From: Haloarcula pellucida
Lineage (GTDB): Archaea; Halobacteriota; Halobacteria; Halobacteriales; Haloarculaceae
Assembly: GCF_014647235.1 (NCBI RefSeq)
Contig: NZ_BMOU01000004.1
Span: 124,379 to 188,378, forward strand
Reading direction: 5' to 3'
DNA: 64,000 nucleotides
The notes under the pieces are model-generated. The model worked only from the letters and a program-made list of their open reading frames with translations. It ran no database searches and was not told the DNA's origin. This document shows, in pieces, positions 1 to 7,958 of this stretch. Each line of letters opens with the position of its first letter. Position 1 is the first letter of the stretch. The position numbers were made by a program, and so were the translations under genes.

Positions 1-507
1 GGCACGCTCTGTGGGGCCGTCGTCGGCTACCTCCCCGGTGTGTCGAGTGCTATCGCGGCGACCCTGGCGTTGGGGGTAACGTCGACACGCGGGCCGCGAG
101 CGTTCGTCGTCACGACGAGCGGTGTCAACACGGCCACGGCGGTGTTCGCGCTGTTCGCGCTCGTCACGTTCGGTGACCCCCGAACCGGAGTCTTAGTCGC
201 ACTGGACCGAGCGAACGTACCGCTCGCACTCCCGGTGTTGGTGACTGCCGTCGTCGTCGCCGCCGTCGCCGGTGCCCTGCTGGTCCCGTGGCTCGGCGAC
301 CGCTATCTGCGGACGGTCGGCCGACTGGACCCTGCGTGGCTCTCTGTGTCCGTGTTGGCCGCGCTCCTCGTCCTCTCCGGCGTGTTCGCTGGTCACATCG
401 GTGTCGCCGCGTTCGGGGCCGCGACGCTCGCCGGCCACGTCCCGCCGCGCTTTGACTGCCGGCGGGCGACGCTGATGGGGGTCCTGCTCGTCCCCCTCAT
501 GTTATAG
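1..507 (+). CDS. TctA/DUF112-like membrane permease, C-terminal part
   Basis: The reading frame is open from base 1, so this is the C-terminal 168 residues of a longer protein. It begins with a Gly-rich stretch and a PGVSSAIAA segment that resembles the conserved loop of the tripartite tricarboxylate transporter large membrane subunit (TctA) and its archaeal DUF112 relatives. At least four hydrophobic segments follow and the protein ends in a hydrophobic tail. The substrate cannot be inferred, and no periplasmic receptor is visible because the upstream gene is cut off. The stop codon overlaps by six bases the stop of the convergent corA gene. Confidence 0.6.
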   Translation, partial: GTLCGAVVGYLPGVSSAIAATLALGVTSTRGPRAFVVTTSGVNTATAVFALFALVTFGDPRTGVLVALDRANVPLALPVLVTAVVVAAVAGALLVPWLGDRYLRTVGRLDPAWLSVSVLAALLVLSGVFAGHIGVAAFGAATLAGHVPPRFDCRRATLMGVLLVPLML

Positions 508-1479
508 GTAACCCCGACGGCGAAAGTGAACGAGCATGACGGCCACCATCAACGTCATCCCCAGCAGAGTGGCTGGATACCCGTACGTCCAGCCGAGTTC
601 GGGCATGTTGTAGGCGCTCTCGCCGAAGTTCATGCCGTAGACGCCGACGACGAACGTCAGCGGGATGAAAATCGTCGCGACGACGGTGAGTACCTTCATC
701 ACCTCGTTGGTCGACTGCGAGAGCGTGTTGAGGTAGATGTCCCGCGCACCGGAGACGAGGTCACGGTACGTCTCGGTCAGGTCGACTATCTGGACGAGGT
801 GGTCGTGGACGTCGCGGAAGTACTTCTCCGTCTGTGGCTGTATCTGCTGTGGGTCGCCGCGGGCGAGGACGCCGATGGCTTCACGCGCGGGCCAGACCTG
901 CTTGCGAAAGGACAGCAGGTCCCGGCGGACGTCGTTTATCTTCTCAAGCGTCTCGATGTCCGTCGAGACGGTGACTTCCTCTTCGATCTCTTCGATGTCC
1001 GTCTCGACGTCGTCAAGCAGGTCGAAGTAGGCGTCGACGACGACGTCGACGACGCGGTAGGCGGTGAAGTCGGGGCCGCGGTGGAGCAGGCGTTCGTCCC
1101 CGCGTTCGACGGCGTCCATCACCCGCTGTACCGGCTTGGCTGCCCCTGTAGACATCGTGACGACCCAGTCCCGACCGATGAAGATGGCAATCGGGGTGGT
1201 CCGTACCTCCTTCTCGAAGGTCGTCTCGCCGGGAGTGAGCGAGGCGCTCTTGATGAGGACGAACGTGTGGTCGGCGTACTCCTCGGTCTTGGCTCTGACG
1301 TCGCCCCTGACGTCGTCGATAGCCAGCGGGTGGAGGTCGAACGCTGCGACGACGGCGTCTATCTCGTCGTCGGTGGCCTCGGCGACGTGGACCCACGTCG
1401 TTCCGACGGCGCGGCGGGCGCTGGCGAGATCGTCGTAGGCGACGGCCGTCTCGTCGGCGTACACGAGTGCCGAAATCAC
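502..1479 (-). CDS. corA: CorA-family Mg2+/Co2+ channel
   Basis: This 325-residue protein has the CorA layout: an acidic, helical cytoplasmic N-terminal domain of about 250 residues, then two C-terminal membrane helices. The YGMNF signature that forms the selectivity loop follows the first helix. It ends with a short basic cytoplasmic tail, as in CorA. A GTG start at 1479 is chosen over upstream starts because a strong Shine-Dalgarno sequence (GGAGGG) lies just before it, and because it gives the normal family length. The GTG overlaps the TGA of a 56-residue upstream gene (GTGA), so the two are translationally coupled. It should carry passive Mg2+ uptake, or Co2+/Ni2+ in some members. Confidence 0.92.
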   Translation of the reverse strand: MISALVYADETAVAYDDLASARRAVGTTWVHVAEATDDEIDAVVAAFDLHPLAIDDVRGDVRAKTEEYADHTFVLIKSASLTPGETTFEKEVRTTPIAIFIGRDWVVTMSTGAAKPVQRVMDAVERGDERLLHRGPDFTAYRVVDVVVDAYFDLLDDVETDIEEIEEEVTVSTDIETLEKINDVRRDLLSFRKQVWPAREAIGVLARGDPQQIQPQTEKYFRDVHDHLVQIVDLTETYRDLVSGARDIYLNTLSQSTNEVMKVLTVVATIFIPLTFVVGVYGMNFGESAYNMPELGWTYGYPATLLGMTLMVAVMLVHFRRRGYL

Positions 1480-1646
1480 GGTTCGCCCTCCGCTCGACCG
1501 GACCGGCCGACGGCGAGCGCCGTCAACCCGAACATGAGCGCGGTCAGCGAGAACGCACGACCCGGATAGGGCATCGTGACGCCCAGCACGTATCCGAGCA
1601 CCCCGACGACGGTGAGTACAGCACCCATCAGCGAGACGGGTTGCAT
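1476..1646 (-). CDS. small two-helix membrane protein coupled to corA
   Basis: An ATG at 1646 opens a 56-residue frame ending in a TGA that overlaps the GTG start of corA. The protein begins MQPVSLMGAVLTVVGVLG and has two hydrophobic segments (about residues 5-24 and 30-47) separated by a short MPYPGRAF turn, then a polar tail. The overlap and the membrane character suggest it is co-expressed with CorA and may be a small accessory subunit. I know of no characterised homologue. The gene is below the usual ORF length cutoff. Confidence 0.7.
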   Translation of the reverse strand: MQPVSLMGAVLTVVGVLGYVLGVTMPYPGRAFSLTALMFGLTALAVGRSGRAEGEP

Positions 1647-1697
1647 GCCCCACCAATCACGGTGCCGATAAAAAAGCGTACCCCCGCGAACGCCGAG

Positions 1698-2333
1698 TCA
1701 GTCTCCGCTGTGGGTGATGCCGCCGAACATCGTGTCGACTCTGGCACGCTCGTTTATTTGCTTGGGGTGGACCGCGAGGACGATCAGGACGTCGCCTTCG
1801 TGTTCGAAACTGGCGACGTGCATCCGGACGTCTATCTCCTGTCCCTGTACGGTCACAGTCCCCGAGAACATCCCGACGTCACGGGGTTCTCCGAGTACCT
1901 CGACGGTTCGGTTGCCCTCGGACTGCACGTCACCGACGCCGCTGGCACGACCCGCAAACTGTTCGACGACCCGCCGGTTCGACCACTGTGCGGCCGGGTT
2001 CAGCGTCTGTCCGGCGACTTTCGCGCCGGGTGTCGAGACGACGACGAACCGGGCCAACTGGAGACTCCCGACCGGTCCGAGGTCGACGCCGCGCTGATAC
2101 TGCCTGACGTTGTTCACGACGCGAATCGTCCGGTTCTGCCCGGCGAACGTGACGTCGCGAGTGATGTTCTGTTCGGTCGAGTTCGTGAGTTCGTAGCCGG
2201 TCGATTCGAGCGCCGAATCCTCGACGGTCGCCGGTTCGGATTCGAAGGCGACCGTCTCGCCGGTTATGAGGCCCGTACATCCGGCGGAGACGACGAGGAA
2301 GGCGACGAGTGCGGAGAGCAGCGGCTTTCGCAT
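1698..2333 (-). CDS. haloarchaeal lipoprotein, DUF6517-like
   Basis: The 211-residue product starts with a short basic n-region, a hydrophobic stretch and a lipobox (VSAGC, Cys about residue 19), so it should be a lipid-anchored surface protein. The mature part is beta-rich in appearance with spaced GYEL, TIRVVNN and QYQRG segments, which I associate with the haloarchaeal DUF6517 family. No enzymatic motif is visible. It stands alone, with corA's small partner upstream and a second secreted protein downstream on the same strand. Function is unknown. Confidence 0.75.
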   Translation of the reverse strand: MRKPLLSALVAFLVVSAGCTGLITGETVAFESEPATVEDSALESTGYELTNSTEQNITRDVTFAGQNRTIRVVNNVRQYQRGVDLGPVGSLQLARFVVVSTPGAKVAGQTLNPAAQWSNRRVVEQFAGRASGVGDVQSEGNRTVEVLGEPRDVGMFSGTVTVQGQEIDVRMHVASFEHEGDVLIVLAVHPKQINERARVDTMFGGITHSGD

Positions 2334-2381
2334 TGGTGTTCGCTACGAGACAGTGGGGCATAAAAAAGCTGTTCGCCGACG

Positions 2382-2879
2382 TCACCCGAACAGGCTGACG
2401 ATAGTGTTGATGACGACCCACTTCACGGCGTTCACGGTGCCGAGGCCGTCGATAGTGATGTCCCCGCCGGTGATGGCGTTCCGGAACGCCGTCGAGGGAT
2501 CGTTCGACTCGACGATACCGGTCAACGTCGCCCGGTCGGTGGTCATCTTCATCGTCGCGTCGTCACGGGTGCCCTGTTTCAGTTCCTGAATCTGCAGGTC
2601 ACCGTCCATCCGGAACGAGGCCGTGGCTTCCGTCCCGTTCGCGTCCGTCACGACGAGGTTCACCCGTTCGTCTTGCAACTGATCGCCGGCGACCCCGAGG
2701 TCGCTGGCGTCGACGTTCTCGTTGTAGACGCCGACCATGCCCTCTAACTCGGCGTACATCTCGTCGCCCCACTCCGGTTGGTCGCTCTGGGCGGCCACCG
2801 GACCGGCGGCCGACCCGAAGACGAGCGCGAACACGACCGCGAGCAGTAGTATCCGAGAACTGTATGGTACGGTAATCAT
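2382..2879 (-). CDS. secreted protein with possible SCP2-like domain
   Basis: This 165-residue protein has a Sec-type signal peptide (hydrophobic segment to about residue 30 ending VAAQS). The mature domain contains DGDLQIQEL, then a MKMTTDRATLTGIV segment and a final ITGGDITIDGLGTVNAVKW segment. That arrangement resembles SCP2-like lipid-binding folds, which bind lipids in a hydrophobic tunnel, but the match is by eye only. The ATG at 2879 sits about 28 nt after a clear TATA box, which supports a leaderless start. Export plus a lipid-binding fold would suggest a cell-surface lipid role, which is inference. Confidence 0.6.
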   Translation of the reverse strand: MITVPYSSRILLLAVVFALVFGSAAGPVAAQSDQPEWGDEMYAELEGMVGVYNENVDASDLGVAGDQLQDERVNLVVTDANGTEATASFRMDGDLQIQELKQGTRDDATMKMTTDRATLTGIVESNDPSTAFRNAITGGDITIDGLGTVNAVKWVVINTIVSLFG

Positions 2880-2884
2880 GACGA

Positions 2885-2915
2885 ATACATATGTATCTCG
2901 AAAGGATATAAATAC
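2885..2915 (-). promoter_or_regulatory. TATA box and 12-bp palindrome before the secreted SCP2-like gene
   Basis: Read on the minus strand, a CGTATTTATATCC TATA element (about 2905-2915) lies about 28 nt before the ATG at 2879. Between them is a perfect 12-bp palindrome, ATACATATGTAT (2885-2896), which would cover the expected transcription start. That is where a repressor would block initiation. Confidence 0.6.
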
Positions 2916-2994
2916 GTACTGTCGGGGGATAGCACGCGTACGCAGCTGTTTTATTAGAGAAGTGTGCTGACGGTGACTGAACCGCGCCGTCGAT

Positions 2995-4479
2995 TCAGAG
3001 GCGGTACGTCGGGCCGTCGTCCGTGTCCTGCACCTCGACGCCGAGCGCTTCGAGTTCGTCGCGCAACTCGTCGGCGCGTTCGTAGTTGCCGGCCGCACGC
3101 TCCTGTTCGCGCACGTCGAGGACGAGTTCCACGATGTCGCCGGCGAGTGCGACGTCGCTCTCCGCGTGTTCGTCGCCGAAGGTGAGCCCGAGGATGCCGG
3201 CCCCGAACTCCTCGAACGTTTCGACGGCCCGCCGCAGACCACGGTAGTCGTAGGCGTCGTCGTGGTCGTCGACGTGCGTGTTGACGGCGCTCGTGAGGTC
3301 GAGTAGCGCCGTCGTCGCCTCGCGAGTGTTGAAGTCGTCGTTCATCGCCGCCTCGAAGTCCGCGCGGACTGCCGCGACGGCGTCACGAAGCGTCTCGTCG
3401 GTCACTTTCGCGTAGGCGTCGACGCTGTCGCAGGCCTCGACCGCTCGCTCGTAGCCCCGCTGGAGGCGGTCCCAGCGTTCTTCGGCCTCGCCGATGGTCT
3501 CCTCGCTGTAGGTGGCCCGCGAGGAGTACGCCGTCGAGAGCAGGAACGTCCGCAACACGTCGGCCCCGAACTCCTCGACGGCGTCGGCGACGGTGAAGAA
3601 GTTCCCCAGCGAGGAGGACATCTTCTCGCCTTTCGTCTCCAGCAGGCGGACGTGAAGCCAGTAGTCGGCGAAGCGCTGGCCGGTCGCGGCCTCGCTCTGG
3701 GCCACCTCGTTCTCGTGGTGGGGGAAGACGAGGTCCTGCCCGCCGACGTGGACGTCGATGGTCTCGTCGAGGTGAGTCATCGACATGGCCGAACACTCGA
3801 TGTGCCAGCCCGGTCGTCCTTCGCCCCACGGCGAGTCCCACGTCTGGGCCGTCTCGCAGGCCTCCTCGGCAGGTGCGGCCTCGGGATGGCGGTGCTCCTC
3901 GATGTCCTCGGGGTCGACGCCGTCGGCCTTCCAGAGGGCGAAGTCTGCCGGGTGGCGCTTCTCGATTTCGGCGTCCTCACCCTGTGCCTCGATGTCCTCG
4001 ACGGTCTGGTTCGAGAGTTTGCCGTAGTCCTCGAAACTCGTCACGTCGAAGTACACCGACCCGTTGGCCTCGTAGGCGTGGCCGGACTCGACGAGTCGCT
4101 CGACGAGCGAGATGATCTCGGGGACGTGCTCGGAGACGCGAGGATACACCTCTGCCCGGTCGAGGTTGAGCGAGCGCATGTCCTCGATGACCTGCTGGAT
4201 GTAGTGGCGGGCCACGTCCGCCTCGCTGTCGCCGTCCTCGCCGACGCGGGCGACTATCTTCTCGTTCACGTCGGTGAAGTTCTCGACGTGGCGCACGTCG
4301 TACCCCAGCCACTCCAACCAGCGACACATCACGTCGACGTGGACCCAGCCGCGAGCGTGGCCCAGATGCGGCGGGTCAGAGGTCGTGAGGCCACAGTAGT
4401 ACAGGAGAACGGAGTCGGGGTCGCGTGGCTCGAACGGCTCTGTCTCGCCGGTCAGCGTGTTCGTCACGCGCAGCGTCAT
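2995..4479 (-). CDS. cysS: cysteinyl-tRNA synthetase
   Basis: This 494-residue class I synthetase charges tRNA-Cys with cysteine. The zinc-binding and substrate Cys occurs in YYCGLTT near residue 29, followed by the HIGH-type motif HLGH. GWHIECSAM provides the second Zn ligands, HHENE the third region, and GEKMSSS is the KMSKS loop. The C-terminal part is the expected helical anticodon-binding region. Length is normal for bacterial and archaeal CysS. It is transcribed alone, with about 60 bp to the upstream gene at 4543. Confidence 0.97.
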   Translation of the reverse strand: MTLRVTNTLTGETEPFEPRDPDSVLLYYCGLTTSDPPHLGHARGWVHVDVMCRWLEWLGYDVRHVENFTDVNEKIVARVGEDGDSEADVARHYIQQVIEDMRSLNLDRAEVYPRVSEHVPEIISLVERLVESGHAYEANGSVYFDVTSFEDYGKLSNQTVEDIEAQGEDAEIEKRHPADFALWKADGVDPEDIEEHRHPEAAPAEEACETAQTWDSPWGEGRPGWHIECSAMSMTHLDETIDVHVGGQDLVFPHHENEVAQSEAATGQRFADYWLHVRLLETKGEKMSSSLGNFFTVADAVEEFGADVLRTFLLSTAYSSRATYSEETIGEAEERWDRLQRGYERAVEACDSVDAYAKVTDETLRDAVAAVRADFEAAMNDDFNTREATTALLDLTSAVNTHVDDHDDAYDYRGLRRAVETFEEFGAGILGLTFGDEHAESDVALAGDIVELVLDVREQERAAGNYERADELRDELEALGVEVQDTDDGPTYRL

Positions 4480-4542
4480 TGTCGAATCAGACTGTGTGGG
4501 GCCGCTTCAAGGCGTCGGAACCGGGCTGTGACGCCGCCCTGC

Positions 4543-5028
4543 TCAGCGGCCCACCGCGGCTTCGACGACCCGGAGCGCGTCGGGCCCGTCGCGTCGCTCG
4601 ACGACCACCACGAGCGAGTCGTCGGCGACGCCGGCCGCCTCGACGGGGACCTCCGCGGCCCGCAACCGACCCAGCACGTCGCCGAGTGCCGCCGGTGAGA
4701 GGTCGCCGCTGGCGACGATGCCGGTGAGTGAGCCTGCGCCGTCTAGGAAGGCTGTGTCGCCCATCTCGAGAAGCACGTTCCCGTCGCTGCCGCCCCCGTC
4801 TGCTCGCCCGACTCCACTCCGCATCGAGACGCGGGCCTCGCTCTCGTGTGCCGGGTCGTCGGGCAGTTCCTCGGCGAAGCGACGCAGTGCCGTGGCGACG
4901 GCGTCCGTGTCCCCGTCGACGTCTAACGTCCGTGCGGCGGCGGTGTAGTTGACGACGCCGGCCCGAAGCGCGTCGTAGAGGGACGGGCGCGCTCGAACGG
5001 CCTCGCGAGTGGCGGCGGCGAGTGACAT
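4543..5028 (-). CDS. conserved haloarchaeal protein of unknown function
   Basis: The product has 161 residues. The N-terminal half is helical (LAAATREAVRARPSLYDALRAG, then YTAAARTL), which looks like a small helix-turn-helix or helical bundle. The C-terminal half has beta-alpha-beta repeats (GSLTGIVASGDLSP, then EAAGVADDSLVVVVERRDG) that resemble an ACT-like regulatory fold. The layout fits a haloarchaeal family I know only as a DUF (DUF7523-like). It lies directly upstream of cysS in the same orientation. A regulatory small-molecule sensor is possible but not shown. Confidence 0.65.
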   Translation of the reverse strand: MSLAAATREAVRARPSLYDALRAGVVNYTAAARTLDVDGDTDAVATALRRFAEELPDDPAHESEARVSMRSGVGRADGGGSDGNVLLEMGDTAFLDGAGSLTGIVASGDLSPAALGDVLGRLRAAEVPVEAAGVADDSLVVVVERRDGPDALRVVEAAVGR

Positions 5029-5143
5029 ACCCGAGGCTCACGACGGCAGGTGCAAAAACCGTTCTATCGGACCTCCCAGTTACTGAGAACCGTCCTGTGG
5101 TATTGATAGGCGACCGGCCGTCTCTCCACACGAGGGAAGACAA

Positions 5144-5302
5144 ATGGCCATCGCACAACGAGAGCGGGAGGCGTTCGGACACCCACTCGCACCGATAGAG
5201 CGCACCGTCGCCGGAATCGTCCTCGCTGTCGGTGTGGCGGGACACGCCGCGCTGGTCGGGGCCGCCGTCACGCTGGCGTTCCTGCTGCTAACGGCGCTGT
5301 AA
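5144..5302 (+). CDS. small single-gene membrane protein
   Basis: An ATG at 5144 opens a 52-residue frame ending TAA. The N-terminal 20 residues are charged (MAIAQREREAFGHPLAPIER), followed by about 30 hydrophobic residues with GIVLAVGVAGHAALVGAAVTL. One long or two short membrane helices are predicted. A purine-rich GAGGGAAG segment 5-12 nt before the ATG could act as ribosome binding site. Codon use (G/C third positions) is like the neighbours, which supports a real gene. No function can be given. Confidence 0.6.
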   Translation: MAIAQREREAFGHPLAPIERTVAGIVLAVGVAGHAALVGAAVTLAFLLLTAL

Positions 5303-5394
5303 CCACCGGTTGCGTCGATTCACGACTCACCGACCCTGCTCGGAGAACCGACGACCCGTCAGCGGCGGGTTCGACAGCAAGTCGTCGTCGACGC

Positions 5395-6813
5395 CTATCC
5401 GGCGTGCTCACCGTCGCCCGACGGCTTGACGTTCTGGTTCAGCGCGAACAGGTTCGTCGGGTCGTACGCGTCTTTCACCGCGACGAGTCGGTCGTAGGCC
5501 GTCCCGAACGTCCTCGCCATCGTCTCGTCGTTGTCTTCGAGGAAGCCCGGGAAGTTCAGGTACACAGACCCGTCGGAGAACTGCCGCATGTCATCGAGAC
5601 AGTCTCGGACCCACTGAACGTTCGCGTCGTCCATCGCCGGCTCCTCCCAGTTCGCCTCGACACCGAGCAAGAACGGCGCGTGTCGACCGGCGAAGGCGCT
5701 GTTCTCGATGCCGGTGTCGGTGATGGCACCGCCGAGTTCCCAGACGTCGACAGTCGACAGCGGTGAGGGGGCTTTCTCACCCCAGTACTCGATGCGGTCG
5801 ATGGCCGGGTCCGAAAGGGCGTCGAGGTACAGCGACTTCCAGTAGTAGCGCATGCCGTCGGGGTAATCCGCATCAAGTATCTGCTGGAACTCTGTGTAGG
5901 GCCGTACCGCGCTGACGTCGACGAGCGGGTCCGCGAACTGTTGGAGGGGGGCAAGCACGGCTTCGCCCTCTTCGGGCGGCCCGGCGTAACACCCCATGAC
6001 GGCGAACTTCAGGTCGCCGACGACGTCCGCGTCGAACAGGTCCTCGTCGTACATCACGCCCGTCGAAGTGAGCGTGCTCACGGTGTCGGGTGCCGTCTCG
6101 ACGTACTCCCGGTACGCTCGCAGACACGACTTCGCCTCCGACCCGGAGTAGAAGACGAGCGCCGTGGCCACCTCCGGACCGGCGGGGTGGCAGTCGAACT
6201 CGAACGCCGTGACGACGCCGAAGTTCCCCCCGCCGCCCCGGAGCGCCCAGAAAAGGTCCGGGTGGGTGTCTTCGCTCGCGGTCACGAACTCGCCGTCGGC
6301 GGTGACGAGGTCGGCGGCCCGGAGATTGTCACAGGTCAGGCCGTACCGACAGCGGAGGTGTCCGATGCCGCCGCCGAGGGTCAGGCCGGCGACGCCGGTG
6401 TCAGAGACGACGCCGCCGGGGGTCGCCAGTCCGAACGCCTGCGTCTCGCGGTCGAGGTCGGCCCACGTCGCGCCCGCCTGCACCCACGCCGTTCGCTCCG
6501 CGGGGTCGACTCGCACGGCGGTCATCTCGGAGAGGTCACAGACCACGCCGTCGTCACAGACAGCGGTCCCGGCGACGTTGTGGCCGCCACCGCGAACTGC
6601 GAGGGGCACGTCCGCTTTACGCGCGAACGCTACCGTCTCGATGACGTCTCTAACGCCCGCACACCGGACGATGGCAGCGGGGTGTTTGTCTATCATCCCG
6701 TTCCAGACGGCCCGGGCGTCGTCGTAGGCGTCGTCGTCCGGTCGAATCACCGCCCCGTGGACGCCGTCGGCGAACCGCTCGACTCCCGGGAGCGTCTCGT
6801 GTTCCTGACTCAT
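5395..6813 (-). CDS. FAD-linked oxidase, berberine-bridge type
   Basis: The protein has 472 residues from the ATG at 6813 (an alternative ATG at 6855 adds 14). The PCMH-type FAD domain covers about residues 40-210. It has RGGGHNVAG, whose His is the usual 8-alpha-histidyl FAD attachment site, and GGGIGHLRCRYGLTCDN, whose first or second Cys aligns with the 6-S-cysteinyl site, so FAD may be bicovalently bound. The C-terminus YDPTNLFALNQNV is the BBE domain. Such enzymes oxidise sugars, alcohols or reduced compounds with O2. It is divergent from a regulator at 6962 that may control it. Confidence 0.88.
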   Translation of the reverse strand: MSQEHETLPGVERFADGVHGAVIRPDDDAYDDARAVWNGMIDKHPAAIVRCAGVRDVIETVAFARKADVPLAVRGGGHNVAGTAVCDDGVVCDLSEMTAVRVDPAERTAWVQAGATWADLDRETQAFGLATPGGVVSDTGVAGLTLGGGIGHLRCRYGLTCDNLRAADLVTADGEFVTASEDTHPDLFWALRGGGGNFGVVTAFEFDCHPAGPEVATALVFYSGSEAKSCLRAYREYVETAPDTVSTLTSTGVMYDEDLFDADVVGDLKFAVMGCYAGPPEEGEAVLAPLQQFADPLVDVSAVRPYTEFQQILDADYPDGMRYYWKSLYLDALSDPAIDRIEYWGEKAPSPLSTVDVWELGGAITDTGIENSAFAGRHAPFLLGVEANWEEPAMDDANVQWVRDCLDDMRQFSDGSVYLNFPGFLEDNDETMARTFGTAYDRLVAVKDAYDPTNLFALNQNVKPSGDGEHAG

Positions 6814-6914
6814 ACTCGAACGGACGCCGTGTGGGCTGTTAGCCTCATTCGTCACCGAGCGTTCGGCGGAGTGAACGCCGTTTCGGCCCGTGAAACGCGT
6901 CTCGTGTCGTGGCG

Positions 6915-6955
6915 TAGCTAGAGTTACTACCGTGGGCCACCGTACCTAGCTAGAG
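6915..6955 (+). promoter_or_regulatory. direct repeat TAGCTAGAG in the divergent promoter region
   Basis: The 9-bp sequence TAGCTAGAG occurs twice, at 6915-6923 and 6947-6955, 32 bp apart (about three helical turns), directly before the regulator start at 6962. Each copy contains the palindrome TAGCTA. The geometry fits a dimeric regulator bound on one DNA face, perhaps autoregulation of the adjacent gene. Confidence 0.4.
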
Positions 6956-6961
6956 AGACCC

Positions 6962-7876
6962 ATGGCGACGGACCGAACGGACGAGACGACCGACGACGCG
7001 TCCGAGCGTGCGGAGCCATCGCCGGGGTCGCCGGTCCTCGAATCCGTCCTAGAGAACGCACGAACCCGTCGGTATCTCGGCGAGCGACTTGCGGCGGCGG
7101 ACGAACGGGTCGGGACGGACTACCTCGGCGACATCGTCCGTCACGGGCCGGTCCTCGAAGCCCTCCTCGAACGGCCACTCGACCGCGGGGAGATAGAGAA
7201 CCGACTCGACGTCTCGCGGGCGACCAGCCACCGGTTCACGCAGTGGCTCGACAGGCAGGGCTTCGTCGAGAAGGTCGACGGACGATTTCGACTCACCGGG
7301 CGCGGCCAGACGGTCGCGGAGGAAGTCCTCCGGTTCGAGGCGAACGTCCGGACCGCCCACCGCCTGACGCCGCTGCTGGACGCCATCTGTGACGACCATC
7401 AGGAGTTCGTCATCGAACCGTTCGTCAACGCCACCGTCACGACTGCGGCGCCCGAGGACCCCTACCAACCGGTCGAGCGGTTCGTCTCGCTCGTCCGGAA
7501 CTCCGAGACCCTCCGCGGGTTCAACACCACCCACATGGCACCGCTGGTCCTCGGGCAGTTCCACCAGCAGGTGTTCGAGGCGACGGACACGGAGATCATC
7601 TATCTCCCGCACATCGCCGAGAAACTGTTCGAGACGTACCCGGAGCGGGCGAGCGAGGCCATCGACCGCGGCCACCTGACGCTCCGGACCCGCGACACGC
7701 TCCCGTACGGCCTCGCGATATTCGACGACCGGGTCGGCGTCGGCGGCTACGACGAGGAGACGGGACTGATGGAGGTGTTCGTCGACACCGACGACGCCGT
7801 CGCCCGCGAGTGGGCAGAGCGCGTCTTCGCCTCGGTGAAAGCCGACTCTGAACCGCTGGCGTCCGGTTCGGAGTGA
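6962..7876 (+). CDS. winged-helix regulator with FilR1-type domain
   Basis: This 304-residue protein has an acidic, disordered first 30 residues. A winged-helix DNA-binding domain follows (about 45-125), with VLEALLERPLDRGEIENRLDV as helix 2-3 entry and SRATSHRFTQWL as recognition helix. The second half (about 150-295), with TLRGFNTTHMAPLV, EIIYLPHIAEKL and LPYGLAIFDDRVGVGGYD, resembles the FilR1 middle domain of archaeal regulators. The family is common in Halobacteria and presumably senses a ligand. It is divergent from the FAD-linked oxidase, a plausible target. Confidence 0.82.
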   Translation: MATDRTDETTDDASERAEPSPGSPVLESVLENARTRRYLGERLAAADERVGTDYLGDIVRHGPVLEALLERPLDRGEIENRLDVSRATSHRFTQWLDRQGFVEKVDGRFRLTGRGQTVAEEVLRFEANVRTAHRLTPLLDAICDDHQEFVIEPFVNATVTTAAPEDPYQPVERFVSLVRNSETLRGFNTTHMAPLVLGQFHQQVFEATDTEIIYLPHIAEKLFETYPERASEAIDRGHLTLRTRDTLPYGLAIFDDRVGVGGYDEETGLMEVFVDTDDAVAREWAERVFASVKADSEPLASGSE

Positions 7877-7958
7877 GGGGTGCTCGGCCGACACCGGAGC
7901 GCCGGCGGTGTGGACCGCCAGCGAAGCCCCTAAGAGCGGTTCGTCCCAACGGCGTGGT

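Noticed and set aside
526-1569. Long open frame of 347 codons opposite corA
   Set aside because: High-GC antisense shadow; corA has motifs and a Shine-Dalgarno sequence, while this frame has no recognisable domain.
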